Shown: one piece after another, positions 11,264 to 21,558 of the stretch
How positions within the stretch are numbered: position 1 is the stretch's first letter
How the letters are laid out: each line of letters opens with the position of its first letter
NCBI RefSeq assembly: GCF_020379485.1
Contig: NC_063439.1
Coordinates: forward strand, 15,011,683-15,075,682
DNA from: Brassica napus
Taxonomy: Eukaryota; Streptophyta; Magnoliopsida; Brassicales; Brassicaceae
DNA: 64,000 bases
Direction of reading: 5' to 3'
Notes under the pieces: model-generated
Told to the model about the DNA's origin: nothing
The model's input: the letters and a program-made list of their open reading frames with translations, nothing else
Databases searched by the model: none
Made by a program: the position numbers and the translations under genes

Positions 11264-12889
11264 TGTGGGAACGAAATTCGCACTGTCGATTTCCGTTTAA
11301 ATAAGGAAACTAGGAAAACCCTAATTTCCCAGAGGACCCGGATATCTGCTAATTACCACATGTCAAGCAATCAGAACACGAGAATAACAACGACAAAGTA
11401 TAATAAATCGAAAAAGAGAGCAAAGAAGATCTTATTCCGAATTTGCGTATGAGCGTTTACAACAAGGTATAAGCCTGGGCTCGAGAGCTGTCGGCGAGAT
11501 TCCTAGTTCTAGTAACCCTAAGACGGCTAAACCTAATTGAGTCGCAGCTCGAAATAACAAAAACGGAAAATTGCCTAAATTGCTCTAAGTGCTAAGTTTG
11601 CTCTGAAAAAGTTCTCTCCCTCATGCTCCTCGCCTAGGACTCCTTATATACTAGCTCCAAGGTCGGTTTACGCTTTTACTCTTCTGCCCTTAAGCCGTCA
11701 TAGCATAAAAATGGAGATATTCCATTTTTCCCGATCTTCACAATTATCTTCAAAACTTCCGTATTTATCCGCGGAAACTTGACATTTATCCTTCCTTGTG
11801 GGCCAAGCGTAAACCATGATGTGGTTTACGGGCTTTTGGTTAGGAAATCGTAGGATGGACCTCGAGTCGTGTTTTAGTTACCTTTGGGCCGTCTTCCGAC
11901 TCGACACGTTTACTACGAATTTTCCGCGGTTTCTAATCCGCGAAGTTTGATCGATGAGTTAGAATAGCGGAAGACATGGACTGAGCTTGCTACGGTCTCC
12001 GGGAGATAGCATTCGAAGGTTTGACGAGAATGCATGGATTGGTGTCGTATTGATGTTCGGAAGGGTTCAATCGCTACGCAGCGACCGAACTTTTGCTCGA
12101 GCTCGATCGCTATGTAGCGACCGAGCGGGATGAGCGCTCGGTCGCTACGTAGCGACCGAGCTTTGGCTCTAGCTCGGTCGCTACGTAGCGAACGAGCGGG
12201 ACGAGCGCTCGGTCGCTACGTAGCGAACGAGCGGGACGAGCGCTCGGTCGCTACGTAGCGACCGAGCTTTGGCTCTAGCTCGGTCGCTACGTAGCGACCG
12301 AGCGGGACGAGTGCTCGGTCGCTACGTAGCGACCGAGCGAGGGCTCGGGCTCAGTCGCTACGTAGTGACCGAGCGAGGGCTCGGGCTCAGTCGCTACGTA
12401 GCGACCGAGCGAGACAAACGCTCGGTCGCTACGTAGCGACCGAGCTTGGCTGAGCTCGGTCGCTACATAGCGACCGAGCGGGACGAGCGCTCAGTCGCTA
12501 CGTAGCGACCGAGCTTTGGTTCGAGCTTGGTCGCTACGTAGCGACCGAGCGGGACGATCGCTCGGTCGCTACGTAGCGACCGAGCTTTGGCTCGAGCTTG
12601 GTCGCTACATAGCGAACGAGTGGGTCGGACGTTCGATCGCTATGCAGCGGCCGATATCGGCCCGAACTTGGTTGCTATGTAGCGACCGGACGGCGTGTAT
12701 GCGCAGTAATTACGCAACGACCGAGCCTGGTTTGTTTGGTTTGAATCTTCAAGGATACTTCTTCGTAAAAACTCCGTATTGGTTATATTTTACGAAAGTT
12801 GTATCCTTCTTTTTACTATCTCTTTCGGAAATACTATCTCCGAGGATTTTCGGGTGGTAATTCCGTCGTAACCGTTTTTGGCCTCAACA
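11264..12889 (-). repeat. LTR (left copy; 3' LTR in element orientation), expanded
   Basis: This 1626-bp LTR is 605 bp longer than its partner at 18803-19823. The first ~800 bp and the last ~150 bp match the partner closely; the extra length is the tandem array at 12064-12727. It contains a TATA-like motif near 11645-11655 that reads TATATAAGG on the minus strand. Confidence 0.85.
12064..12727. repeat. Palindromic minisatellite, about 18 units of a TCGCTACGTAGCGA core
   Basis: About 18 copies, spaced around 36 bp, of a palindrome centred on CTACGTAG with arms reading gctcggtcg / cgaccgagc. Linkers vary between 'tttggct', 'gggacga' and 'gagggctcgggct'. The partner LTR has only two units (about 19609-19660). 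Expansion therefore occurred in one LTR after or during insertion. Each unit could form a hairpin, and CpG density is very high. The long ORFs crossing it (for example 12516-12860) are translations of the repeat, not genes. Confidence 0.85.
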
Positions 12890-12975
12890 GTTAGCCCCCC
12901 AGCCCGTTAGGATCATGCATCGCAGGATCCTAGCGTGCGGTTAGGAATGTTTGGCAAGTTAGGCGTGATGGATGG

Positions 12976-13152
12976 AATTAATATCCGAAAGTCCGAGCTT
13001 GAATAGTAAATCCTCATGCCTATAAGAAGGGAGGTAACTTGTTTCACAATTTTTTCAGTTTCTTGTCTTTCTCTAAGATCTTTCTTAAGAAAAACTTTCT
13101 TTCTTTTCTCTCCACCCAATTAATATCCGAAAGTCCGAGCTTGAATAGTAAA
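12976..13152 (+). repeat. 35-bp direct duplication flanking the antisense ORF leader
   Basis: The same 35-bp sequence, starting aattaatatccgaaagtc and ending gaatagtaaa, occurs at 12976-13010 and 13118-13152. The second copy ends one base before the ATG of the antisense ORF. The 107 bp between is pyrimidine-rich. It resembles a leader duplication. Confidence 0.8.
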
Positions 13153-13153
13153 G

Positions 13154-14955
13154 ATGTCGAGCAAGAAAAAGGTTGCGAAAAAAGGGTCTTCGTCCGCGAG
13201 TGCTTATGAAGAGCTCATCGTTCCGAAGATGGAGTTCGTGCCTCACTCGGTACATCCCGCCGAGAACGAGGCATGGTGGGTTGCTCATTATGGTTCGATG
13301 ACTCCTCCCAAAGAGAAGTCGTTCCCGGTCCTGACCCATCGCGGAGTCGAGAAAGAGGATGCAAGCAGGAGTACCGACGAGTTTCTTGCGACCATGCGAT
13401 CGTTCTACCATATCCCGGATGCTGTGGAGTTCCGAGTTCCCTATCTCGGAGAGTGTGCTAACAGCCCCCCAGAGGGTTACTTCACTTGCTACGAGGCGTT
13501 CGTAGTGCGTTGTCGCTTATGGTTCCCAATCCCCGAAATCCTCGTTCGAGTATTGGACCGTTTCGAGGTTGCGATAAGCCAGTTGACTCCCCTTGCCATT
13601 CAGCACCTTATTGGGATCCTGATCCTGAGCTACGAGCATGACCTTTCCCTTTCCGTCGATCATTTTGAAGCGCTTTTGAGGCTTCAACTCGTCAAAGATA
13701 CAGACAAGCATAGGCTGGTCCCTCGGAAGTTTATGTCAGTGGTTAAGAAGTTCATTTCGAACTTCAACTCGTGGAAGAAGTTTTTCTTCTTTGTTCGTTT
13801 AGACGCTGCGTCTGTCGAAGAGAGTTGCATTCCACTGTTCTGGAGGTTACCGAACGATCGTCCTTTCATCAATCCTCTTGCTCCGTTCCCTGAGGACACT
13901 ATTGAGGTGAGGGATCTTCTCAGGAATGGTCCCTTCTTTTGGACTTCCTTTACGCCGAAGAGGGTTCGGAGGGCACTGAGGTTCGTGCACCCTGGTCCTG
14001 CCTCGGTTGCGGACACGGGAAGTGACTCTGAACCTGATGACCAGAGTTCCGCTGTAGCCCCACCAGCCGTGCCGGAGTCGAGCTCTTGGAAGGGAAAAGA
14101 TGTCGACCTTGGTGATATAGAATTTTCGATGGATGACTCTATGCTTCCAGGATGGGATCCGAACCTAGCTTATGGCGATGGGAGTGGCTCGAGCGAGGCC
14201 CCTATCCCGGACTTTGATGATTTCTTTGCCGGTCTACCACCGGGTTTTGATGCTCCTCCACCTGCGAAAGAGTCGGCGAGGCCGAAAATAGTCACGGAAG
14301 GGTCCCGAATCATCAACGGGGTATGATTTTTTCGAAAATATTCATGATTGCCTAGGTTTTTCCTTTTCTGCTTAGAATGCGTTAATTGATTTCGCAGGGC
14401 CTTAACTTGCTTGGCTCGGCCATTGAAGCGAGTCATAGGGAGGCTATGATCTATCGTTTCAAAGCAGAGAAAGCGGAACGAGATCTCGCTCGCGTGCAAG
14501 GCGAGATCTTGGAGCGAGAAGCGCAACTTACTCGTGATCATGCGCGGGCTGTCCGTAAGGCGGAAAGGAAAGGCAAAAGAGAAATCGTCGAGGTGATGAA
14601 GACTCGTGCCTCTCAATTCCAGGTTGAGTATGGGAACCTCAAGAACGCCTTTACCTCGGTGGGTGATTTCCGTGAGTGCCGCGGTTCGGTCGGAAGTCTT
14701 TGGAGGACGCGAGCCGATGACTATGTGTTCGAGGAGGAAATGAGCTTGATGAAAAGTGGGATGAATGAACGTGCCCACGCTGAGGCGCTTATCCCTCCGA
14801 TCGACGAGCGGATTCAAGGGTTCTGGGATTCCATCCCGGTTTCCCCTGATACCGAGGAGGTTTCGACCGGGTTTCCCGATGGTGGCGAGGAAGTGGATCG
14901 TCCCGCGGATGCGTTCGGTGCTTCGTTGTCCGGAGACTTTGACTTTGGATTATGA
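13154..14955 (+). CDS. Antisense ORF of the Tat-like retrotransposon, apparently spliced
   Basis: Exon 1 (13154-14320) and exon 2 (14398-14955) join in phase 0 across a 77-bp intron with canonical signals (ggg|gtatga and ttcgcag|ggc), giving 574 residues. Without splicing, a TGA follows two codons past the donor. The first 250 residues (region [15 protein letters not shown] onward, then a Leu/Phe-rich block) resemble the 'putative gypsy-type transposon' domain of unknown function found in antisense ORFs of Tat-group elements. Next come an acidic Asp/Ser/Pro-rich segment and, in exon 2, a highly charged coiled-coil-like stretch ([20 protein letters not shown]). It is opposite in strand to gag-pro and free of stops, unlike gag. 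Biochemical function is unknown. Confidence 0.7.
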
Positions 14956-16118
14956 GCGGTGGAGTAGTTATCGAAAGAAAGATGTTCGTCTTTCTGTTTT
15001 ATGTTTATGGCTGAGTGTGGCCTTTGGATTTTGCTTAGGCCCAGATGGCCGTATTTGTATTTACCGGGACTGGCCGTTGGTGGCTTTGAATCCCTTGCCG
15101 CCTTACGCGGTTTATTTATATGATGAATGTTTCGTTTCGAGTTTTCCTGAGTAGGGTCGAAGTAAATACGAGTTGTCGTATCGTATTTAGTTCTGATTAG
15201 ATGTTCAATCTGTTGGTTCGTTCGTGATTTTCGTAAAAATTTACTTATCTTTACGATTTTCGAGAACATTGAGATACGAACGGAGAGACATGGTTTAGGA
15301 TCTCGTATCTTTTAGATATCATGCCTTGAGATGTTTGAGACCAGAGCGTTGGGTTTAGGGCAAGACCTAGGTTTACTTTCGGTTAAGGTTTGTGCGGTGA
15401 CTAGCCGGCTATCGTTTTTCCTGTTGCGATTTCTTCCGGATTCGCATCGGTTTAAAGTCCGCGATAGGTTCTCGGTTTATATGACTTGTATGGTACGAAT
15501 CGAGCATCTTCTCAGAGTCAACTGGAAGTGCTAGACCAAAATTTCGGGTTTTTGTTGTAGCGCGCTTTTGTCCTTGTGCTGGACGTTTTGAAGATCAAAA
15601 GAGTGATCGAATTGCGTTTGTTTAAGACGGCTAGTGTGTTCGTCGGCGGCCAATCGACGAACGGGGTGTAAGGTTTTGGTGGTCGCGTTCGGACAATTTG
15701 TTAGTATTATCCTCGAATTTTAACTTTTGCGACGTCTCGCAGTTGTTTCGGGGATTATACGTGTATCTTTGTGTGTTTGAAAGATGATAATTTTTACGAT
15801 TTTTTGGGCTGGATGAGGCCGCAGACAAGAGTCTTAATGTTTCCAGGCGTGTCTTGAAAGTTTCTTTTGTGTTTTACTGAAGCGTAAACGTTTTCGATAA
15901 AAAGGACAACGTATATTGTAGTAAAAGTTTTTGAAGTTTCTAAAAACTCTATTACAATAATGAAGATTTTTCTAAGTGGGAGTATACGAGTATATGCACC
16001 CACTCCCCCCCCCCTTTTTAGAGAGGGGGATAGCTGAACTCGTCTTTTGACGAGCTGCCTACGTACCCCTTTCGAGGATCAAGCCATCTCGTAGTTCTGT
16101 TTCATGTTGCGAGTGTTC
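14956..16118. other. Non-coding spacer between antisense ORF and gag-protease
   Basis: No domain is recognised on either strand. In autonomous Tat-group elements this interval would hold reverse transcriptase, RNase H and integrase; here it is 1.2 kb of AT-rich spacer. It includes a C-run (16003-16014) and, just beyond the protease frame, a minus-strand 'gggtacgtaggcagc' stretch that is recurrent after such frames. The simplest reading is that the polymerase genes were lost by deletion. Confidence 0.6.
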
Positions 16119-18734
16119 TTACTCGGTGGTAGATGTCGCGATGTCCGCCTTGACCGTGTCGATCGTGGCTGGGTCAAAGCTATTTTCCGGATGTTCCGGT
16201 TGAGTTGTAGCGTGGGCTTCAGACTTGTGTCGAGCTTCGACGTCCGATGCGTTTGCGTCGGTAGACGATTTTAATTCGTCTTTTCCTGGGGCGCTTTTGG
16301 CCGAAGATCGGTCTATCTTTGTGCGCTTGCCGTTTACAGCTGCAGAAGTCGTGATTTGCCTTAACTTGTGTTCTGCGAGGAAGCATAGCCGCGACTGTTT
16401 TTGGCATCCCCAGATGGCCGCGACTCCGCTTGGCGTTGGGAATTTGAGACCCAGGTGGTAGGTTGACGGAACTGCCTGCATGGCGTTGAGCCATGGGGTT
16501 CCCATGATCACGTTGTAGATAGCGGGATGATCGACTACCGCGAACTCGACGATTTTCGTGATCTCCTTGGCCATGACTGGCAATCGGATCGATCCAAGAG
16601 TCATCGATACTTCGCCTGAAAAACCCGTGAGCGGTTTTGGCGTCGGAATTACTTCTCCGAGTTTGATGCTCATCCGCTTGAGAGTGTCGCGGAAGATTAC
16701 GTTGACCGTACTTCCCGTTTCGACGAGTACCCTTCCGACTTCTAAATCTCGTATGACAAGATCTATGACGAGCGGGTCGCAGAGAGGTTGGTCGATACCG
16801 CCGGCTTCTTCCTTTGTGAAGGTGATCGAGCAATTTTGGCCATCTCGAGGAGGAGACCATGTAGGCCAATTTTCACTCGACTCTGCCTTCCGTTGGTAAG
16901 CCTTGATGGCCGACACGGTATCACTGCAGTATTGTGATCCTCCGATGATCATATTGACTCTGCGACGATTGTTATCGTTCCCCTTGTCGTCCGGCCTCCT
17001 ACCGCGTTTATCCCCAGGTTGGTTTCGTTGAGGGGATTTTTCAGCGGGCGGAATTCTGTCCGTCTTTGTAGGGCGATCAGAATCGAGGATGAGATCCTTG
17101 ATGCTAGTTACTTCCGAGAGCTCTCCAGCGAGTAGCTTTGCGGCCAGTCTTGCTCCCAAGACTTTGCAGTTGGTCGTGGAGTGTCCTCGGGATTGGTGGA
17201 ACTCGCAGAAGGTGTTTTCGTCATACCCTTGATTGCGAGTCCATGTGTTGCCCATGGTCCGGCCTTGATCCGAATTGATCGCATAGTTATGCCCCCCTTG
17301 GAGATCTTCCCCCTCGTGATGGACGTACTTGTCGTTACGAGAGTTCTTCTTTTTCCCTTTCGGATCCACGTCTTTCGAGGATGGTCTTGCCGCCTTATGT
17401 TTTTGCGATAAGACTTTAGTTTCTTCCTCGACTATGATGTAGTCCGTCGCTTTGTGGAGGGCGTCCTGGATCGTTCGCGGTTTGTCGAGAGTTATCCACT
17501 TTCTGAATTTCGACATGTACCAGACCGTCTTTCTCAGCGCGTCGATGGCCACTTTGTCGCTTATCCCGCTGACCCTGGACATTATCAGCTTGAACCGACT
17601 GATAAACTCGCGGAGGGGTTCGTCTTCCCTCTGGGAGAGACTTCAGAGGTCAATATCGGAAGTTTCTCTATCTATGAAAACAGAGTACTGTTTGAGAAAT
17701 TCCGATGCGAGCTGTCGAAAACTCCCGATGGTGTTGCGACGAAGGCGTGCGAACCATTCGAGCGCTGCTCCTTCAAGATTTTCGACGAACAGGCGGCAAT
17801 AGCCGGGATCTTTTTCGCCATCCTTCAGTCTTGCTCTTCCCATCGCGATGTGGAAAGCCTGAAGGTGCGCTTTTGGATGGGCCGTACCATCGTACTTCGG
17901 TACTTTGATTTTTCCCGGATCGGACACCCTCATGTCCGAAATGCGACTGGTAAAGGGGGTCTTTCGAGCTCCTTCCAGCAGTCGATCGATCTCGGGGGCA
18001 GCACTAGTAGCATGATGGATTTGAGACTTTACGGCTCTCACTTCTGCCGCAGTCTTGGTGATGTAGTCACGAAGATCGCGGATATCCGATGTCTCGTCAG
18101 TGGATTTCCAAGCTTGTCGGCGTTTACTGCGAGTGAGCTCGGTTTGCTTTTCAGCCAGCTCCTCTTGTTCGTTCCAATAGGCGATTTCCTGTTATTCCGT
18201 CATTGGTTTTTCGAACGGGGAGCCTTCCTGAGCGGATCGGCTTCTGGTCCTTCTTGGATGTCTGTCGACATCCTCGTCGGTGTCGTTGGAGACATCGCTA
18301 GGATCCAGGTCAATGTGTTCGGCTTCGTTATCCTCCGAATCCTTTGCAGGGGGCGGAAGACTTTCAGGGTTCCCCTTTTCGATGGGAGATTTCTCGCTAG
18401 GGTTTTGACCGGAAGGTCGTTCCCGCGTGACTCATGTTCTATTGAGTGGGGTGGCGAAGTCGAGCCTCTTCCCACGGATTTTGGTGGTTTCGCGGGGACG
18501 GATTGCTTGGGTCCTTGCCGTTAAGGTTTCAACCTGTTTGGTCAAGGTATTCACGAGCTTATCCTGTTCTTCCGACCTTTTCTCATAGGTGGCGAACATC
18601 TTTTTAAACTCCTTGAGCGTCGCGGCGTTGGCTTGTGCGTTGGCCGTGGATACGTCCGCTACTGGAGTGTGGAGATCGGTGCCGCTGCCTCCGTTAAGAG
18701 GAGTTTGCACGTTATCCGCGTCGTTATTTGACAT
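16119..18734 (-). pseudogene. gag-protease of the Tat-like retrotransposon, three in-frame stops
   Basis: One minus-strand frame runs from ATG 18734 to the stop at 16119 (872 codons), interrupted in frame at 18432-18434 (TGA), 18192-18194 (TAA) and 17643-17645 (TGA). The N-terminal 100 residues include a coiled-coil-like stretch ([17 protein letters not shown]). The capsid-like part contains '[14 protein letters not shown]' and '[14 protein letters not shown]'. A zinc-knuckle-like [14 protein letters not shown] motif follows. The retropepsin-like domain reads [13 protein letters not shown], where the usual catalytic Asp of D-T/S-G is Glu. Gag would form the capsid and the protease would mature it. 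The stops plus the altered active site argue that this copy makes no working product. Confidence 0.8.
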
Positions 18735-18802
18735 GTCTGATTGAGAGTGATGTGGCTTTTGCGGGTTAGATTGATCCGTACCCCCTCCTTCTAGCGCTAA
18801 AC

Positions 18803-19823
18803 TGTGGGAACCGAAATTCGCACTGTCGATTTCCGTTTAAATATGGAAACTAGGAAAATCCTAATTTCCCAGAGGATCCGGATATCTGCTAATTACCACA
18901 CGTCAAGCAATCAGAACACGAGAATAACAACGACAAAGTATAATAAATCGAAAAAGAGAGCAAAGAAGATCTTATTCCGAATTTGCGTATGAGCGTTTAC
19001 AACAAGGTATAAGCCTGGGCTCGAGAGCTGTCGGCGAGATTCCTAGTTCTAGTAACCCTAAGACGGCTAAACCTAATTGAGTCGCAGCTCGAAATAACAA
19101 AAACGGAAAATTGCCTAAATTGCTCTAAGTGCTAAGTTTGCTCTGAAAAAGTTATATCCCTCATGCTCCTCGCCTAGGACTCCTTATATACTAGCTCCAA
19201 GGTCGGTTTACGCTTTTACTCTTCTGCCCTTAAGGCGTCATAGCATAAAAATGGAGTTATTCCATTTTTCCCGATCTTCACAATTATCTTCAAAACTTCT
19301 GTATTTATCCGCGGAAACTTGATATTTATCCTTCCTTGTGGGCCAAGCGTAAACCATGCTGTGGTTTACGGGCTTTTGGTTAGGAAATCGTAGGATGGGC
19401 CTCGAGTCGTGTTTTAGGTACCTTTGGGCCGTCTACCGACTCGACACGTTTACTACGAATTTTCCGCGGTTTCTAATCCGCGAAGTTTGATCGATGAGTT
19501 AGAATAGCGGAAGACATGGACTGAGCTTGCTACGGTCTCCGGGAGATAGCATTCGAAGGGTTGACGAGAATGCATGGATTGGTGTTGTATCGATGTTCGG
19601 AAGGGTTCAATCGCTACGCAGCGACCGAACTTTGGCTCGAGCTCGATCGCTACGCAGCGAGCCCGAACTTTGGTTTGAATCTTCAAGGATACTTCTTCGT
19701 AAAAACTCTGTATTGGTTATATTTTACGAAAGTTGTATCCTTCTTTTTACTATCTCTTTCGGAAATACGATCTCCGGGGATTTTCGGGTGGTAATTCCGT
19801 CGTAACCGTTTTTGGCCCCAACA
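18803..19823 (-). repeat. LTR (right copy; 5' LTR in element orientation)
   Basis: A 1021-bp LTR starting TGTGGGAACC and ending GGCCCCAACA on the plus strand. It matches 11264-12889 except for the missing array and scattered substitutions, including a one-base insertion close to its plus-strand start. Because gag lies to its left on the minus strand, this is the promoter-bearing LTR of the element. Confidence 0.85.
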
Positions 19824-21200
19824 CGACACATGGCTGCGACTTTAATACTAGAGCGGGATGAGAATGGAGACCTACATGACCAGGATGGTCATCTGCGTAA
19901 TGCAGCAAGTCAGAGGTTAGATGATCAAGATGATGAAGCGCATGCAGTTCCTCAAGTTGTAGACTAGGCTGCTCGACCCAGAACGTTGGCTGACTACAAT
20001 CGTCTAGATCAGTACTACGCCAACAGATCTGCTATTCGTCCTCCTCCTATTCAGAGGAACAATTTCATGCTGAAACCCCAGTACTTTACACTCGTGGCGC
20101 AGACACCATACTGTGGTTAGTCACACAACCATCCTGTGGACCATCTAGGGCGGTTTGAGGATCTGGTTTTGGCCATTAAAGCCAATGGATTCTCTGAGGA
20201 CTATCTTTTCTGCAAGCTCAGCTTTGCGCTGGCTTAAGCAGTTAGCACCAGGATCTCTCACATCCTGGGCTGACATGAAGAATGCGTTCCTATGCAATTT
20301 CTTTGATGAGTCACGAGCTGAGGACTTAAGGAGGAAGATTGCTACATTCACTCAGAAGACTACAGAGTCATTCAGAAGCTCATGGATCAGATTGTAGTCC
20401 TATCAGAGAGACTGTCCACACCATGGATTCAATGAAGTGAAGCTGCTCAGCACTTTCTTCAGAGGCATCGCGCTGGCATATCAGATGGCTCTGGACACAT
20501 CTAGTGAAGGCAAATTCAACACTAGGAAATCAGAGGAGGCTGTGAGACTGATTGAGAACTTGGCATCTAGCACTAGCACCAACAACACTGATTTTGAGAG
20601 GAGAAAATCGGCCACCCTAGGAAAGGAGGAGTTGGATGATGTTAAGGCTAAACTGGACAGGGTTCACAAGCTTCTCAAGAAGCACATTAGCTTTACAGAG
20701 ATATGTAAACTACATATGTCAACAGTGACGGAGATTTTAAGGAGGATGTGAATTTCATCAGTGGTACTGGTTTTCAAAATCAGAAACCTGAGAATCAGAG
20801 TTGATACAAAAACTCCTATGGGAATGGACAGAGGAGTAACTTCAACCAGAGTTCACAGTTCGAGAAACCCCACAGCAACAACTTCAACAACAGCAGCAAC
20901 ATAAATTATGGAAACTCTTCCTATCAGAAAGTACCACCACAGAATCGAGAGAGCAAGATAGAAGCAATGATTGATCAAGTTCTTGAGGGACAGCAGAAGC
21001 TTATGGTGCATGTCAATGGGAAGATAGATGCTGTCTACTCATAGCTGAATGCAAAGTTTGAATCTTTGAATACACATGTAAAGAAGATGGAGACACAAGT
21101 GGTTCAGACATGAGAAGCTGTTAAGAAGCAAGAGACCTTCATAAAGGGGAAAGGAGATGAAGCACTGAAGTACCACGTGAATGCCATCATATAGGATTAT
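19824..21200 (+). pseudogene. Athila-type gag, main fragment
   Basis: The plus-strand frames continue the gag interrupted at 11263. Recognisable blocks in order are AATLILERDENG, RTLADYNRLDQYYANRSAI, a capsid-like part (KNAFLCNFFDESRAEDLRRK, FTQKTTESFRSSW, LLSTFFRGIALAYQMALD), an Asn/Ser-rich segment, and a C-terminal coiled coil with KKMETQVVQT. Several stops and frame changes (for example near 20130, 20240, 20396 and 21044) break it. The order matches Athila gag proteins. No protease or polymerase of this element follows. Confidence 0.7.
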
Positions 21201-21558
21201 TTCTGACTAGTGGTTAAGGAGGAGAAGCTTCAGGAGGGAGACTTTGAAGTTGAAAGCTCTATGAGCTTCGGCAGTTCAAATTGGTGTCGACCGATGCCAA
21301 TAGATGAATATCGATCGATGGAATCAGATGAACACCAATCGATACTTGTCAGGGTATATTTGAGTCGACACGATTCGTGCTCAACTCTAAGTAATGATAG
21401 GGAGAAGGAGACATGTCGTTGCAATGTCTTCTCTACTTTGATTGTTGATAAACCAAGAGATCCTACTTCTAGGATACTGCCATATGGGTATGGGCCAGTA
21501 TATGTCGTGGATACTCTCATAGCAGCAGGGGAGATGGATCGTTAGTCGATGGTTCCTG
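21201..21558 (+). other. Athila internal remnant with atcgatcga-type motifs
   Basis: A 111-codon frame (21210-21545) contains the same 'tcgaccgatg', 'atcgatcgat' and 'caatcgatac' motif family seen in the LTR and first gag fragment. It probably belongs to the Athila element downstream of gag. No protein domain is recognisable. Confidence 0.45.

Larger units (their letters stand above)
11264..19823 (-). mobile_element. Tat-lineage-like, non-autonomous Ty3/gypsy retrotransposon (8.56 kb)
   Basis: The element begins TGTGGGAAC and ends CCCCAACA. It is bounded by perfect 5-bp duplications CGACA at 11259-11263 and 19824-19828, and its LTRs are 11264-12889 and 18803-19823. Coding orientation is minus: gag and protease run from 18734 to 16119. 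A purine-rich tract on the minus strand beside the left LTR (12890-12910, read as GGGGGGCT) fits a polypurine tract. No reverse transcriptase, RNase H or integrase is visible, so it needs a partner element in trans. A long antisense ORF lies on the plus strand near its 3' end, as known for the Tat group. By eye the LTRs differ by roughly 2% outside the array, so it is younger than its host. Confidence 0.85.

Noticed and set aside
12516..12860. 114-codon ORF across the LTR array
   Set aside because: It is a translation of the palindromic tandem repeat.
14170..14817. 215-codon minus-strand ORF opposite the antisense ORF
   Set aside because: It crosses the intron and both exons of the plus-strand ORF without recognisable domains; a shadow frame.
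16219..16869. 216-codon minus-strand ORF
   Set aside because: Out-of-frame shadow of the gag-protease frame, with Arg/His-rich nonsense composition.
17454..18524. 356-codon plus-strand ORF
   Set aside because: Antisense shadow of the gag capsid region. Unlike 13154-14955 it shows no family resemblance and no leader.
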